A DNA stretch of 64,000 bases. Origin: Cellulomonas fengjieae. GTDB taxonomy: Bacteria; Actinomycetota; Actinomycetes; Actinomycetales; Cellulomonadaceae. Below, in pieces: positions 17,467-25,074 of the stretch (its first letter is position 1; every line of letters begins with the position of its first letter). A model generated the notes under the pieces. That model had not been told where the DNA came from and made no database searches. It saw only the letters and a list, made by a program, of their open reading frames with translations. Both the position numbers and the translations under genes were made by a program. The stretch spans positions 3,100,001-3,164,000 of the forward strand of contig NZ_CP074404.1 of NCBI RefSeq assembly GCF_018388465.1, read 5' to 3'.

Positions 17467-19766
17467 CACGTGGTCCACCGACGGACGTCGTTGGCCCGGT
17501 CGACGAGCGCGATCCGCTCGTCGTGGCTCTCGGACAGCGTGGCCGACTCCCGCAGCGCCGCCTCGAGGGCGTCCCGCAGGTCCGGCTCCTGCGCGGGCAC
17601 CCCGCCCACCTGGACGGTGCGCGACGGTCCCTTCTCCAGCACGGCGGCCAGGGCCGAGCCCAGGACGTCGACCCGCAGCGCGGCCCGGACCCGGGGGGCG
17701 ATCGACACGGTCTGCACGCTCGCGAGCGCGTCGGACAGCGCGGTGAGGTCACCGCTCGACGCCGCCAGCAGCTGCGCCCGCATCATCCGCGCGTCCACGT
17801 AGGAGCTGCGCGTCGCGGTCACCAGGTCGAGGGCCGCGAGCGCCCCCGCCAGGTCGCCGCGCGCCCGGCGGATCCGGGCGAGGCCGAAGGCCGCCGGCGC
17901 GGTGTAGTTGGCATCCGATCGGGCGCAGATGACGTAGAGCGACTCGGCGATGTCCGGCTCGCCGCTCAGCTCGCACGCGGTGGCCAGCGCCAGCTTGGGC
18001 GCCAGCTCACCGGGCACCTGGCCGTAGACGGCGTTGAACGACCCCCGAGCCGCCACCGGGTCCCCCGCGCTCAGCTGGGCGAGGCCACCCAGCCATGCCG
18101 CCCGCCACTCCCACGGGTCGTCCTCGAGGATCTGTGCGATCGTCTCGTCGACCAGCCGCTGGTCGCCCGCCTCGACGGCCGCGGTCGCGCGGCGCAGCCG
18201 CACCTCGACGGTCTCCTGCGGTGCGTCGGCCAGGGCCGCGATGCGCTGCGCCGGGTCGCTCACGTTGACCCCGGCCAGCCAGCTCGCGGCCGGGTCGCTC
18301 GCGTCCACCTTCAGGGTGGGCAGCTGGTCCCAGTCCAGGGGATGGCCGGCCTCGTCGGACGTCGGTGCGTCGAACAGCACGGAGGCCGCCGAGTGCAGCG
18401 CCGGGCTGCCCGGGCCGCGGTCGGTGGCGACGACCTCGCGCAGCACGCCGAGGGTCTGCGCGCGCAGCTCGTCGACCGTGCCGAACCGGTCCGACGGGTC
18501 AAGCGCGCAGGCCTTGGCCAGCAGCCGGTAGAACGAGTCGTAGGCCTGGAACACCGGGGTGTCGGACACCGCGGGCAGCGAGGCCACGTAGGTGCTCGTG
18601 TTCCCGCGGAAGTCCAGCACCAGCGTGGCCAGCGTGCGACCGATCGTGTAGATGTCGGACGCCACGGACGGGCCGACCTCCGCCACCTCGGGCGCCTGGT
18701 AGCCCACGGTCCCGAAGATCGCCGAGTCGAGGTCGTCGATCCGGCGCACGCCGCCGAGGTCGATGAGCTTGACCGCGTCGCCCTGCTGGATCACGTTGTC
18801 CGGCTTGAAGTCGCAGAACAGCAGGCCCACGTCGTGCAGGTAGGCGAACGCGGGCAGGATCTCCAGGACGAAGGCGAGCGCCTGGTCCACCGGCAGGGGC
18901 GTGTTGACCCCGCCGGCGGCGTCGCGGCGGTCCTGCAGGATCTGCTTGAGCGACCGGCCGCCGACGAACTCCATGACGGTGTAGCCGGCGCCGTCGTGCA
19001 TGGCGAAGTTGTAGATCTCGACGATCAGCGGGTGCTCGACCTCGGCGAGGAACTGCCGCTCGGAGATCGCCGCGGCGTAGGCGTCCGGGTCGCCGGAGTT
19101 CAGCAGGCCCTTGAGCACCACCCACCGGCCCGAGACGTTGCGGTCGCGCGCCAGGTAGATCCAGCCCAGGCCGCCGTGCGCCAGGCAGCCCACGACCTCG
19201 TACTGGCCGCCGACCACGTCGCCGGGTGACAGCGCGGGCGTGAAGTCGAACTTGTTGCCGCACTTCGGGCAGAACCCCGCGGTCCGGCCGGGCACCCCGT
19301 CGCGCGAGCGGCCCACCTCGGCGCCGCAGGCCGGGCAGAAGCGCTTGCGCTCGGGCACCTCGGCCACGGCCATGACCGCCTGCAGCGGGTCCTGGACCGG
19401 GGCGGGCGGGACCGTGGTCAGCCCCGCGCCGAGCCGTGCGCCGCGCAGCCGGGTCGACGACGTGCCGACGCGGCGGGTGGGCCGGCTGCCCCCGATGGCC
19501 GACGTGCGCGCCGAGCCGAGCGCGGCCGTGGCCAGCCGGCTCGAGCTCGTCCGCCCGGTGCGGGTGGACCGCTCGGCGTCGGGGTCCGTGGCGGCGCCCT
19601 GCGCAGCGGCACGGTCGGGGCTCGCCTGGGCGACCCCCGTGCCGAGCAGCGACGTGGCGGACGCGGGTGCACCGGCGGGGGCCGTCGCGGTCTGCGGTGA
19701 GCCGCAGACGTTGCAGTAGCCGTCCTCGTAGGTGCCGGTGCAGCCGGGTTCGGTGCAGGCGGTCAT
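17463..19766 (-). CDS. pknG: PknG-type Ser/Thr protein kinase
   Basis: With ATG 19766 (AGGAGGG upstream) the protein has 767 residues. Order: a small Cys pair region (CTEPGC, YCNVCG), an Arg/Ser/Thr-rich unstructured stretch (65-115), a rubredoxin-like metal site (Cys144, 147, 166, 169), the kinase domain (about 188-450) and a C-terminal TPR region. The kinase shows the PknG features: Gly-loop CLAHGGLGWIY, Lys219 in VVLKG, catalytic CDFKPDN without the HRD Arg, and DLG instead of DFG. In Mycobacterium, PknG phosphorylates the FHA protein GarA to control glutamate and 2-oxoglutarate metabolism and is stimulated through GlnX/GlnH. Those two genes are in the same operon here, which strongly supports the assignment. 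Confidence 0.93.
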   Translation of the reverse strand: MTACTEPGCTGTYEDGYCNVCGSPQTATAPAGAPASATSLLGTGVAQASPDRAAAQGAATDPDAERSTRTGRTSSSRLATAALGSARTSAIGGSRPTRRVGTSSTRLRGARLGAGLTTVPPAPVQDPLQAVMAVAEVPERKRFCPACGAEVGRSRDGVPGRTAGFCPKCGNKFDFTPALSPGDVVGGQYEVVGCLAHGGLGWIYLARDRNVSGRWVVLKGLLNSGDPDAYAAAISERQFLAEVEHPLIVEIYNFAMHDGAGYTVMEFVGGRSLKQILQDRRDAAGGVNTPLPVDQALAFVLEILPAFAYLHDVGLLFCDFKPDNVIQQGDAVKLIDLGGVRRIDDLDSAIFGTVGYQAPEVAEVGPSVASDIYTIGRTLATLVLDFRGNTSTYVASLPAVSDTPVFQAYDSFYRLLAKACALDPSDRFGTVDELRAQTLGVLREVVATDRGPGSPALHSAASVLFDAPTSDEAGHPLDWDQLPTLKVDASDPAASWLAGVNVSDPAQRIAALADAPQETVEVRLRRATAAVEAGDQRLVDETIAQILEDDPWEWRAAWLGGLAQLSAGDPVAARGSFNAVYGQVPGELAPKLALATACELSGEPDIAESLYVICARSDANYTAPAAFGLARIRRARGDLAGALAALDLVTATRSSYVDARMMRAQLLAASSGDLTALSDALASVQTVSIAPRVRAALRVDVLGSALAAVLEKGPSRTVQVGGVPAQEPDLRDALEAALRESATLSESHDERIALVDRANDVRRWTTW

Positions 19767-20875
19767 CGGTGTCGTCCCTCCTGAGCTGCCGTCGGCAGGT
19801 CGCGGGTGAGGTACTCGTACTGCTCCACGAGGAAGCGGGTCAGGGTGAGGTCGCACGGGGTGACGGCGACGACCGCGCGGGCCTCGTCGTAGCCCGCACG
19901 GACCGTCGGTGAGGAGCTGCGGCCGTTCGCGTCGGCCGCGGCGTGCGCGCCCTCGAGCCGGTAGCGCAGCTCGGCGCGTTCGCGCAGCGGTGCGCTGTAG
20001 GCGTCGGCGACCGCGTCGAACGCCCGGCCCACCGCGGCGAGCCGGTCGACGAACGCGTCGAGCTCCGTGCGGGTCGTCGGCACCGCGCCCAGCCGGGACA
20101 CGTCCGGCACCGCCAGGCGGGGAGGACGCGCGATCTCCCGGCGGCACCGCTGCGCCAGCTCGTGCAGCGTCGGCTCGCGCCGCTCCAGCGCGGCCATGGT
20201 CTCGGCGGCGTCGGCCCGGCCCTTCTCGAGCGTGCGCCGCTGGGACACCTGCACGATGAGGTCGCGCTCGGCCAGCGCCGCGCGCGCCTCGAGCTCGGCG
20301 AGCGGACCGGCCACGTCGGCACCGCGGGCCGCCTGGGCGGCCAGCTTCTGCTCGCGCGTGCGCAGCGTCGCGACCAGCTCGCGCGCCGTCGGGTCGATGC
20401 CCGCCAGGTCCTCGCAGCGCACCAGGCCCGCCCGCAGCCCGCGCAGCCGCGCTGCCTGGTCGGCGGTGTCCGGGTCGAACGACAGGCGGGCCCTGACCTG
20501 GGAGATCATCGCGTCGCACAGCGTGACCGCCTCGACCAGCGAGACCAGCGCGGCCCCGAGCCCCGAGTCCAGCCGGCCCCAGACCAGCTGCGACATCTTC
20601 TCCCGGTCGACCGCGTCGGCCCGGCCGGAGTCCCAGACCTCGACCAGCTCGTCCGTGCGGCTGCGGATGGCCTGCCACATGGTCAGCGCCAGGAGCACGT
20701 CGTCGGTGTAGCTCTCCGCGGCGGGCGACTCCTGCGCGGCGGTGTCCAGCCGGTCCAGCTCGGTGCGCCGGTGCGCCAGCCACGCCTCGAGCCCGCTGAG
20801 GTAGCGCAGCAGCTGCGGTGCGGGGATCGGCTCGCCGAGGCGGCCCGGCGCCTCTGGCGCGTCGGGTCCGCTCAC
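19763..20875 (-). CDS. Unknown helical protein between glnH and pknG
   Basis: I do not recognise this 370-residue protein. It is soluble, with no cysteine clusters, signal peptide or membrane segment, and long Ala/Arg/Glu-rich stretches (about 120-250) that look like coiled coil. The rest is also mainly helical. It starts at GTG 20875, overlaps glnH by 4 bp and overlaps pknG by 4 bp, so it should be made with them. The mycobacterial glnX-glnH-pknG cluster has no such gene. A structural or adaptor role between sensor and kinase is a guess from position only. Confidence 0.75.
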   Translation of the reverse strand: MSGPDAPEAPGRLGEPIPAPQLLRYLSGLEAWLAHRRTELDRLDTAAQESPAAESYTDDVLLALTMWQAIRSRTDELVEVWDSGRADAVDREKMSQLVWGRLDSGLGAALVSLVEAVTLCDAMISQVRARLSFDPDTADQAARLRGLRAGLVRCEDLAGIDPTARELVATLRTREQKLAAQAARGADVAGPLAELEARAALAERDLIVQVSQRRTLEKGRADAAETMAALERREPTLHELAQRCRREIARPPRLAVPDVSRLGAVPTTRTELDAFVDRLAAVGRAFDAVADAYSAPLRERAELRYRLEGAHAAADANGRSSSPTVRAGYDEARAVVAVTPCDLTLTRFLVEQYEYLTRDLPTAAQEGRHR

Positions 20876-21810
20876 CGGCCGTACACCGAGACCGGCGGGA
20901 CGGGGGCGGGACCGAGGGCGCCGAGCCAGCGGTCGTAGGAGGCCGCCCAGGTGCCGTCCGCCTTCGACTGGTCGAGGACCCCGTTGACGAACCGGACGAG
21001 GTCCACCTGGTCGGCCGCGACGCCGATGCCGTACGGCTCCGCGCTGAACGCCTCACCGACGACCTTGGCGTACGGGTCCTGCGCGGCGAAGCCCGCGAGG
21101 ATCGTGTCGTCGCCCGTGATCGCGTCGACCCTGCCCTGCTGGAACAGCACCAGGCAGCCCGTGTGCGTCGGGGCGCTGACGGCCGTGACGTCGGGGTACG
21201 TCTCCTCGAGGCGCTCCAGGGTCGTGGTCCCCTCCGGCGCGCAGACGCGCTCGCCGGCCAGGTCCTCGATGCCACCGGCGTCGGAGTCCCGAGTGACCAG
21301 CACCTTCTGCCCCGCGGTGAGGTACTCGGCGGAGAACGCGATGGTCTCCCAGCGCTCGCAGTTCACCGTGAACGCGCGCGCCACCAGGTCGACCTCGTGG
21401 CTCTCGAGCACCTCGAGCCGCTGGGCCGAGGTGATGACCCGGAACTGCAGGCGGTCCGGGTCGCCGAAGATGGCGGCCGAGACGGCGCGCAGCATGTCGA
21501 CGTCGAAGCCCTCGATCTGTCCGGTCAGCGGGTTGCGTGAGCCCATCAGCAGGGTGTCCGCCGAGACCCCGACCCGCAGCGCGCCGCGCGCCCGGATGGC
21601 GTCGACGTTCGGCGCGGCCTCCCCGGGCACCGGGGCGTAGGACGTCGTGGACTCGTTGGCGTCGTCGCAGACGGGCGCGGCGGGGAGCGTGACGGACGCG
21701 GCCCGCTGCTGCGGCGCAGCCGGTGCCGCTGCCGGGGCGCCGGCGCAGCCCGCGAGGAGGGCGAGCGCGGCGACGGCGGCGCCCAGGGTGCGTGCGATGG
21801 TCGTGGTCAC
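20872..21810 (-). CDS. glnH: Amino-acid-binding lipoprotein of the PknG pathway
   Basis: The 312-residue protein is an extracellular family 3 solute-binding lipoprotein: signal peptide, lipobox LLAGC (Cys near residue 22), then a two-lobe fold with GALRVGVSADTLLMG, FDVDMLRAVS, VDLVARAFTVNCERW and GIGVAADQVDLVRFVN. The mycobacterial homologue binds Asp, Glu and their amides and signals through GlnX rather than feeding a transporter. No permease or ATPase gene lies here, which fits signalling. GTG 21810 overlaps the glnX stop by 4 bp. Confidence 0.88.
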   Translation of the reverse strand: MTTTIARTLGAAVAALALLAGCAGAPAAAPAAPQQRAASVTLPAAPVCDDANESTTSYAPVPGEAAPNVDAIRARGALRVGVSADTLLMGSRNPLTGQIEGFDVDMLRAVSAAIFGDPDRLQFRVITSAQRLEVLESHEVDLVARAFTVNCERWETIAFSAEYLTAGQKVLVTRDSDAGGIEDLAGERVCAPEGTTTLERLEETYPDVTAVSAPTHTGCLVLFQQGRVDAITGDDTILAGFAAQDPYAKVVGEAFSAEPYGIGVAADQVDLVRFVNGVLDQSKADGTWAASYDRWLGALGPAPVPPVSVYGR

Positions 21811-23084
21811 CGGTACTCCTCCACTCGGGTCGAGATGCCGCGCCAGGCCAGGGCCGCGGCCAGCACGCCCGCGACGAGCATCAGCCAGCCGACCAGGACG
21901 GATGACCCGCCGGAGCCGGACAGTGCGTCGTGCGTCTCGGCGGCGCTGGCCTCCAGGCTGCTGGACGCCGCGGTCGAGAACGTCTCGAAGACGTCGTTCG
22001 GGGCACCAGGCTCCTCGCTGACCGCGAGCGCGACCGCGGAGTCCCAGTCGCCGCCGTCGTCGAGGGCGCGGATCTCCTGGTGCGAGGTGACCCAGTCCTC
22101 GAGCAGCGGCGTCAGACCCGGATCGACGGTGTCCCGGGCGAGGAGCTCACGCGCCTCGTCGGTCTTGAGGACGAACTCCTCCTCGTACGCCGCCCCGGAG
22201 CCGCGCTTGATGAGCGTGAACGACTCCTGGGACTTCGCGTCGTTGGCCAGCGAGTACGCCTGGGACACCGCGACCGTGGCGTCGTACGGACCGTTGCGCG
22301 CGTCCCCCGCCTTCTGCGCGGCCGAGCCCAGCACCACGGCACCGCCGAGCGTGGCCGCGAGGGCCAGCACGGTGGCCCAGAACAGCCCCGCGTTCAGCCG
22401 GCGGTGCGTGCGCTTGGCCAGCCACACCTGCACGACGACGAGCAGCGCGAGCGCGACGACGCAGAGCGCGAGCAGCCACGGCACCGAGCCGACGGAGTTG
22501 AAGGAGCCGTCCACCCGGTCGGTGTTGGCCTGCACCAGCGCGTCGAGCTGCGGAAGCACGTCGGTGCGCAGCACCGAGGACGCCTGGTCGAGGTAGGCCG
22601 CCCCGACGGGGAAGCCCTGCCGGTTGTTGGCGCGCGCCTGCTCGACCAGCCCGGTGTACGTGGTCAGGCCGGCGGTCGCCTGGCCCAGCAGCTCCGCGTC
22701 GGCGGCGTTGGACCCGGCCAGCCGCGCGAGCCCGTTGGCGGCGGACGCGACGGCCTCGTCGTACCGCTCGCGCTGCTGCGGAGGCTCGAGCCCGCCGACC
22801 AGGAACGCGTTGGTCGCGGTGGCGTCGGCGACCACCAGGTCGTTGCGGACGTCCTGGATGCCCACCAGCTGCGTGGTGTCGGCGTCGGCGTCGGAGAGCG
22901 CCTGCGACTGCGCGAGGCCCGCGTTCAGGCCGATCACCCCGACGGCCGCGGCGGCGAGGACGGCGACCACGCCGGCGGCGCGCATCTTGCCCGGCGTGCG
23001 GCTCAGCAGCCCGCGCAGCCCGGTGCGGTGCGCCGGGGTCGCGGGGGTCGGCGACGCCGTCGGCGGGGTGATGGTCTGCGTCAC
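21807..23084 (-). CDS. glnX: GlnX-type membrane signal transducer
   Basis: The 425-residue protein has four predicted membrane helices: one after a short Thr/Pro-rich cytosolic N-terminus (about 37-54), two in the middle (about 200-222 and 235-257), and one near the C-terminus (about 395-418). Two helical extracellular domains lie between them (about 55-198 and 260-390), reminiscent of the four-helix sensor domains of chemoreceptors. This matches mycobacterial GlnX, which passes amino-acid binding by GlnH across the membrane to PknG. GTG 23084 overlaps the AAA+ gene stop by 4 bp. Confidence 0.82.
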   Translation of the reverse strand: MTQTITPPTASPTPATPAHRTGLRGLLSRTPGKMRAAGVVAVLAAAAVGVIGLNAGLAQSQALSDADADTTQLVGIQDVRNDLVVADATATNAFLVGGLEPPQQRERYDEAVASAANGLARLAGSNAADAELLGQATAGLTTYTGLVEQARANNRQGFPVGAAYLDQASSVLRTDVLPQLDALVQANTDRVDGSFNSVGSVPWLLALCVVALALLVVVQVWLAKRTHRRLNAGLFWATVLALAATLGGAVVLGSAAQKAGDARNGPYDATVAVSQAYSLANDAKSQESFTLIKRGSGAAYEEEFVLKTDEARELLARDTVDPGLTPLLEDWVTSHQEIRALDDGGDWDSAVALAVSEEPGAPNDVFETFSTAASSSLEASAAETHDALSGSGGSSVLVGWLMLVAGVLAAALAWRGISTRVEEYR

Positions 23085-24553
23085 GCGGACTCCTCGATGT
23101 GGTGGGGCGCGAGCGTGTCGGTGCCGTCCGGCTCGTGCGGCTCAGCCGGCTCGGCCGGCTCGGTCGGCGTGACCAGGTCCTCCGGGAGGAGCTGGCGCAG
23201 CTGGTCCACGGTCGGCTGCTCGACGTCCCGGAGGCGCCAGGCGTGCCGGGTGATCGCCTGGTCGAGCACGTTGCGGGCGTAGCGGCCGTTGCCGAACCCG
23301 GCGTCGCGGATCTGGAGCGAGGCCAGCTCCTCGAACCGCGCCAGGCACTCGGGCGTCGGGGCGAAGTCCGCCGCGGCGGCGGACCGCGCGAAGATCTCGC
23401 GCAGCTCGCCGTCCGAGTAGTCGTCGAACTCGACGGTCGTGGAGAAGCGGCTCTCGAGCCCGGGGTTGGTGGCCAGGAACGTCGCCATCGGAGCGGGATA
23501 GCCCGCCACGATCACCACGAGGTCGTCGCGGTGGTCCTCCATGTCCTTGACCAGCGTGTTCACCGCCTCGGCGCCGTACTGGTCCTCCGCCAGCCCGTAG
23601 GCCTCGTCGATGAACAGCACGCCGCCCAGCGCGGTGGCGACCACCTCCGACGTCTTGACCGCCGTCTGCCCGAGGTACCCGGCGACCAGCTCGGAGCGGT
23701 CCACCTCCACCAGGTGCCCCGTGCTCAGCAGCCCGAGCGCCCGGTAGATGCCCGCGACCAGCCGCGCGACCGTCGTCTTGCCCGTGCCGGGGTTGCCCAG
23801 GAACACCAGGTGCCGGGTCAGCGTCGGCGCGGTCAGACCGGCCTCGGTGCGCAGGCGCTCGACCCGCAGCAGCTGGGTCTGCTGACGGATCTCGCGCTTG
23901 ACCCGGTCCAGGCCCACGAGCGCGTCGAGCTCGGCGAGCAGCTCCTCCAGGGTCTTGGCGGGCTTCTGCTCGGCGGCGGGCGGCGCGGCCGACGCCACCG
24001 TGCCCTGCGTCCGGACACCGCCCTCGGCCTCGGGCTCGGTCCCCGGAAGCGCCGGCAGGGCGAGCCCCGACAGGTCGAACGCGGGCAGGTCGAACGCGGG
24101 CACGTCGAACGCGGCCACGTCGAGCCTGGCCGCGTTCGCGGGCGCACCGGCGGCGGGCTCGGGACCACGGGCGGCCGCACGCTGCACCGCGGCCGTCGCG
24201 GACGCCCGGGCGATCACGTCGATCTCCGCGGGACCGAGGTCGCAGGCGGCGGAGACGACGTCGGCCAGGGCGGCGGCATAGCCCGCTGCCTGCGGTGTGC
24301 CGACGAGCCCGGCGAGCAGGTCCGTCGGGGAGGTACGCCAGCGGCGGGCGCTGGAGGCCGCCGCGAAGAACGCCCCGAACGTGGCCTCGGGCGCGCCCAC
24401 CGCCGCGAGCCAGCCCGTGGCCGCACCGGGGATGGACTCGGCAACGGCAGCAGCGAGCCGCGCGCCCTCGTCACGCACGGCGTCGCCGTCCAGCCCGGCA
24501 CCGGCGCCGGCCGCCACCAGCCCGTCGAGCGCCGCGGCCAGGGTCGCGCTCAC
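23081..24553 (-). CDS. CbbX/SpoVK-type AAA+ ATPase
   Basis: The 490-residue protein has an unassigned helical N-terminal domain (about 1-130), a low-complexity linker with AFDLP-type repeats (about 140-165), and one AAA+ module (about 215-460). Walker A is GNPGTGKTT, Walker B VLFIDEAYGL, and the second region of homology includes SRF (LESRFSTTVEF); the C-terminal lid has NGRYARNVLDQAI. This is the CbbX/SpoVK/YjoB type, which remodels protein complexes. The client is unknown; vWA, TelA or PknG are plausible from context. GTG 24553 gives a GTGA overlap with the upstream gene. Confidence 0.85.
   Translation of the reverse strand: MSATLAAALDGLVAAGAGAGLDGDAVRDEGARLAAAVAESIPGAATGWLAAVGAPEATFGAFFAAASSARRWRTSPTDLLAGLVGTPQAAGYAAALADVVSAACDLGPAEIDVIARASATAAVQRAAARGPEPAAGAPANAARLDVAAFDVPAFDLPAFDLSGLALPALPGTEPEAEGGVRTQGTVASAAPPAAEQKPAKTLEELLAELDALVGLDRVKREIRQQTQLLRVERLRTEAGLTAPTLTRHLVFLGNPGTGKTTVARLVAGIYRALGLLSTGHLVEVDRSELVAGYLGQTAVKTSEVVATALGGVLFIDEAYGLAEDQYGAEAVNTLVKDMEDHRDDLVVIVAGYPAPMATFLATNPGLESRFSTTVEFDDYSDGELREIFARSAAAADFAPTPECLARFEELASLQIRDAGFGNGRYARNVLDQAITRHAWRLRDVEQPTVDQLRQLLPEDLVTPTEPAEPAEPHEPDGTDTLAPHHIEESA
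24071..24130 (-). repeat. Four tandem 15-bp repeats within the AAA+ gene
   Basis: Four consecutive 15-bp units, the first two identical (CAGGTCGAACGCGGG on the plus strand), encode a pentad of the form x-AFDL/V-P. They form part of the linker between the N-terminal and AAA+ domains. The number of units may vary between strains. Confidence 0.8.
24164..24553 (-). other. Unassigned N-terminal domain of the AAA+ protein
   Basis: The first 130 residues of the AAA+ protein form a separate Ala-rich helical unit (VAESIPGAATGWLAAVGAPEA; WRTSPTDLLAGLVGTPQAAG) that I cannot assign. In stress-response clusters this position is often held by TerB-like helical domains, but no metal-binding acidic motif is visible here. 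Confidence 0.45.
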
Positions 24554-25074
24554 GGCTGCTCCACCTGCGGGGTGTCGAGGCCGGCCTCCGGGGCCAGCGC
24601 GAGGGACGAGCCGCCGAACTTCTCCGCCAGGAACGCACCGTGGGCGACGAGGGCGTTGGCGTCCTCGCGCGAGACGGCGTCGGAGATCTTGTCCAGGGTG
24701 ACGCCGAGCAGGTCCAGCTGGTCGCACAGCACCATCAGCGAGGTCTTGCCCTTGGAGACCACGCGACGGTCGGCGAAGTCACGCGGCAGGCGCAGGTACC
24801 CGCCGACGGCCTCCGGCAGGTAGCTGGTGGCCGTGGCGACCACGGTGTGGGCCTGCCGGCTGCCGGCTCCGAGGCGGTCGAGCCGCGGCGCCATGTCGTC
24901 GACCGTGCGGGTGATCCGCAGGACGCGTGCGGTGACGGCGGCCGGGACCTTGCCCGCGATCTGCTGCTCGACCCGGTGCGCGGACGCGACGATGTCGGCC
25001 GTCGTCGGCGCGGGAGGCGCCGCGGCGACGTCGGGCTCCTGCCGGCGCCCCCTCAGGCGTGCGAACCAGCTCAT
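24550..25074 (-). CDS. XpaC-like helical protein paired with TelA
   Basis: This 174-residue, mostly helical cytosolic protein has a basic N-terminus (WFARLRGRR) and a Pro/Ala linker. The central segment ATSYLPEAVGGYLRLP recalls the XpaC family motif in which a conserved YLP precedes a helix. XpaC-family genes are neighbours of telA in Firmicutes, as here. The similarity is short, so the family call is an inference; the function is unknown. ATG 25074 overlaps the telA stop by 4 bp, and its own stop overlaps the AAA+ GTG by 4 bp. Confidence 0.5.
   Translation of the reverse strand: MSWFARLRGRRQEPDVAAAPPAPTTADIVASAHRVEQQIAGKVPAAVTARVLRITRTVDDMAPRLDRLGAGSRQAHTVVATATSYLPEAVGGYLRLPRDFADRRVVSKGKTSLMVLCDQLDLLGVTLDKISDAVSREDANALVAHGAFLAEKFGGSSLALAPEAGLDTPQVEQP

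Noticed and set aside
19767..21275. Upstream extension of the pknG frame
   Set aside because: It runs across two confident genes and looks like low-complexity shadow sequence.
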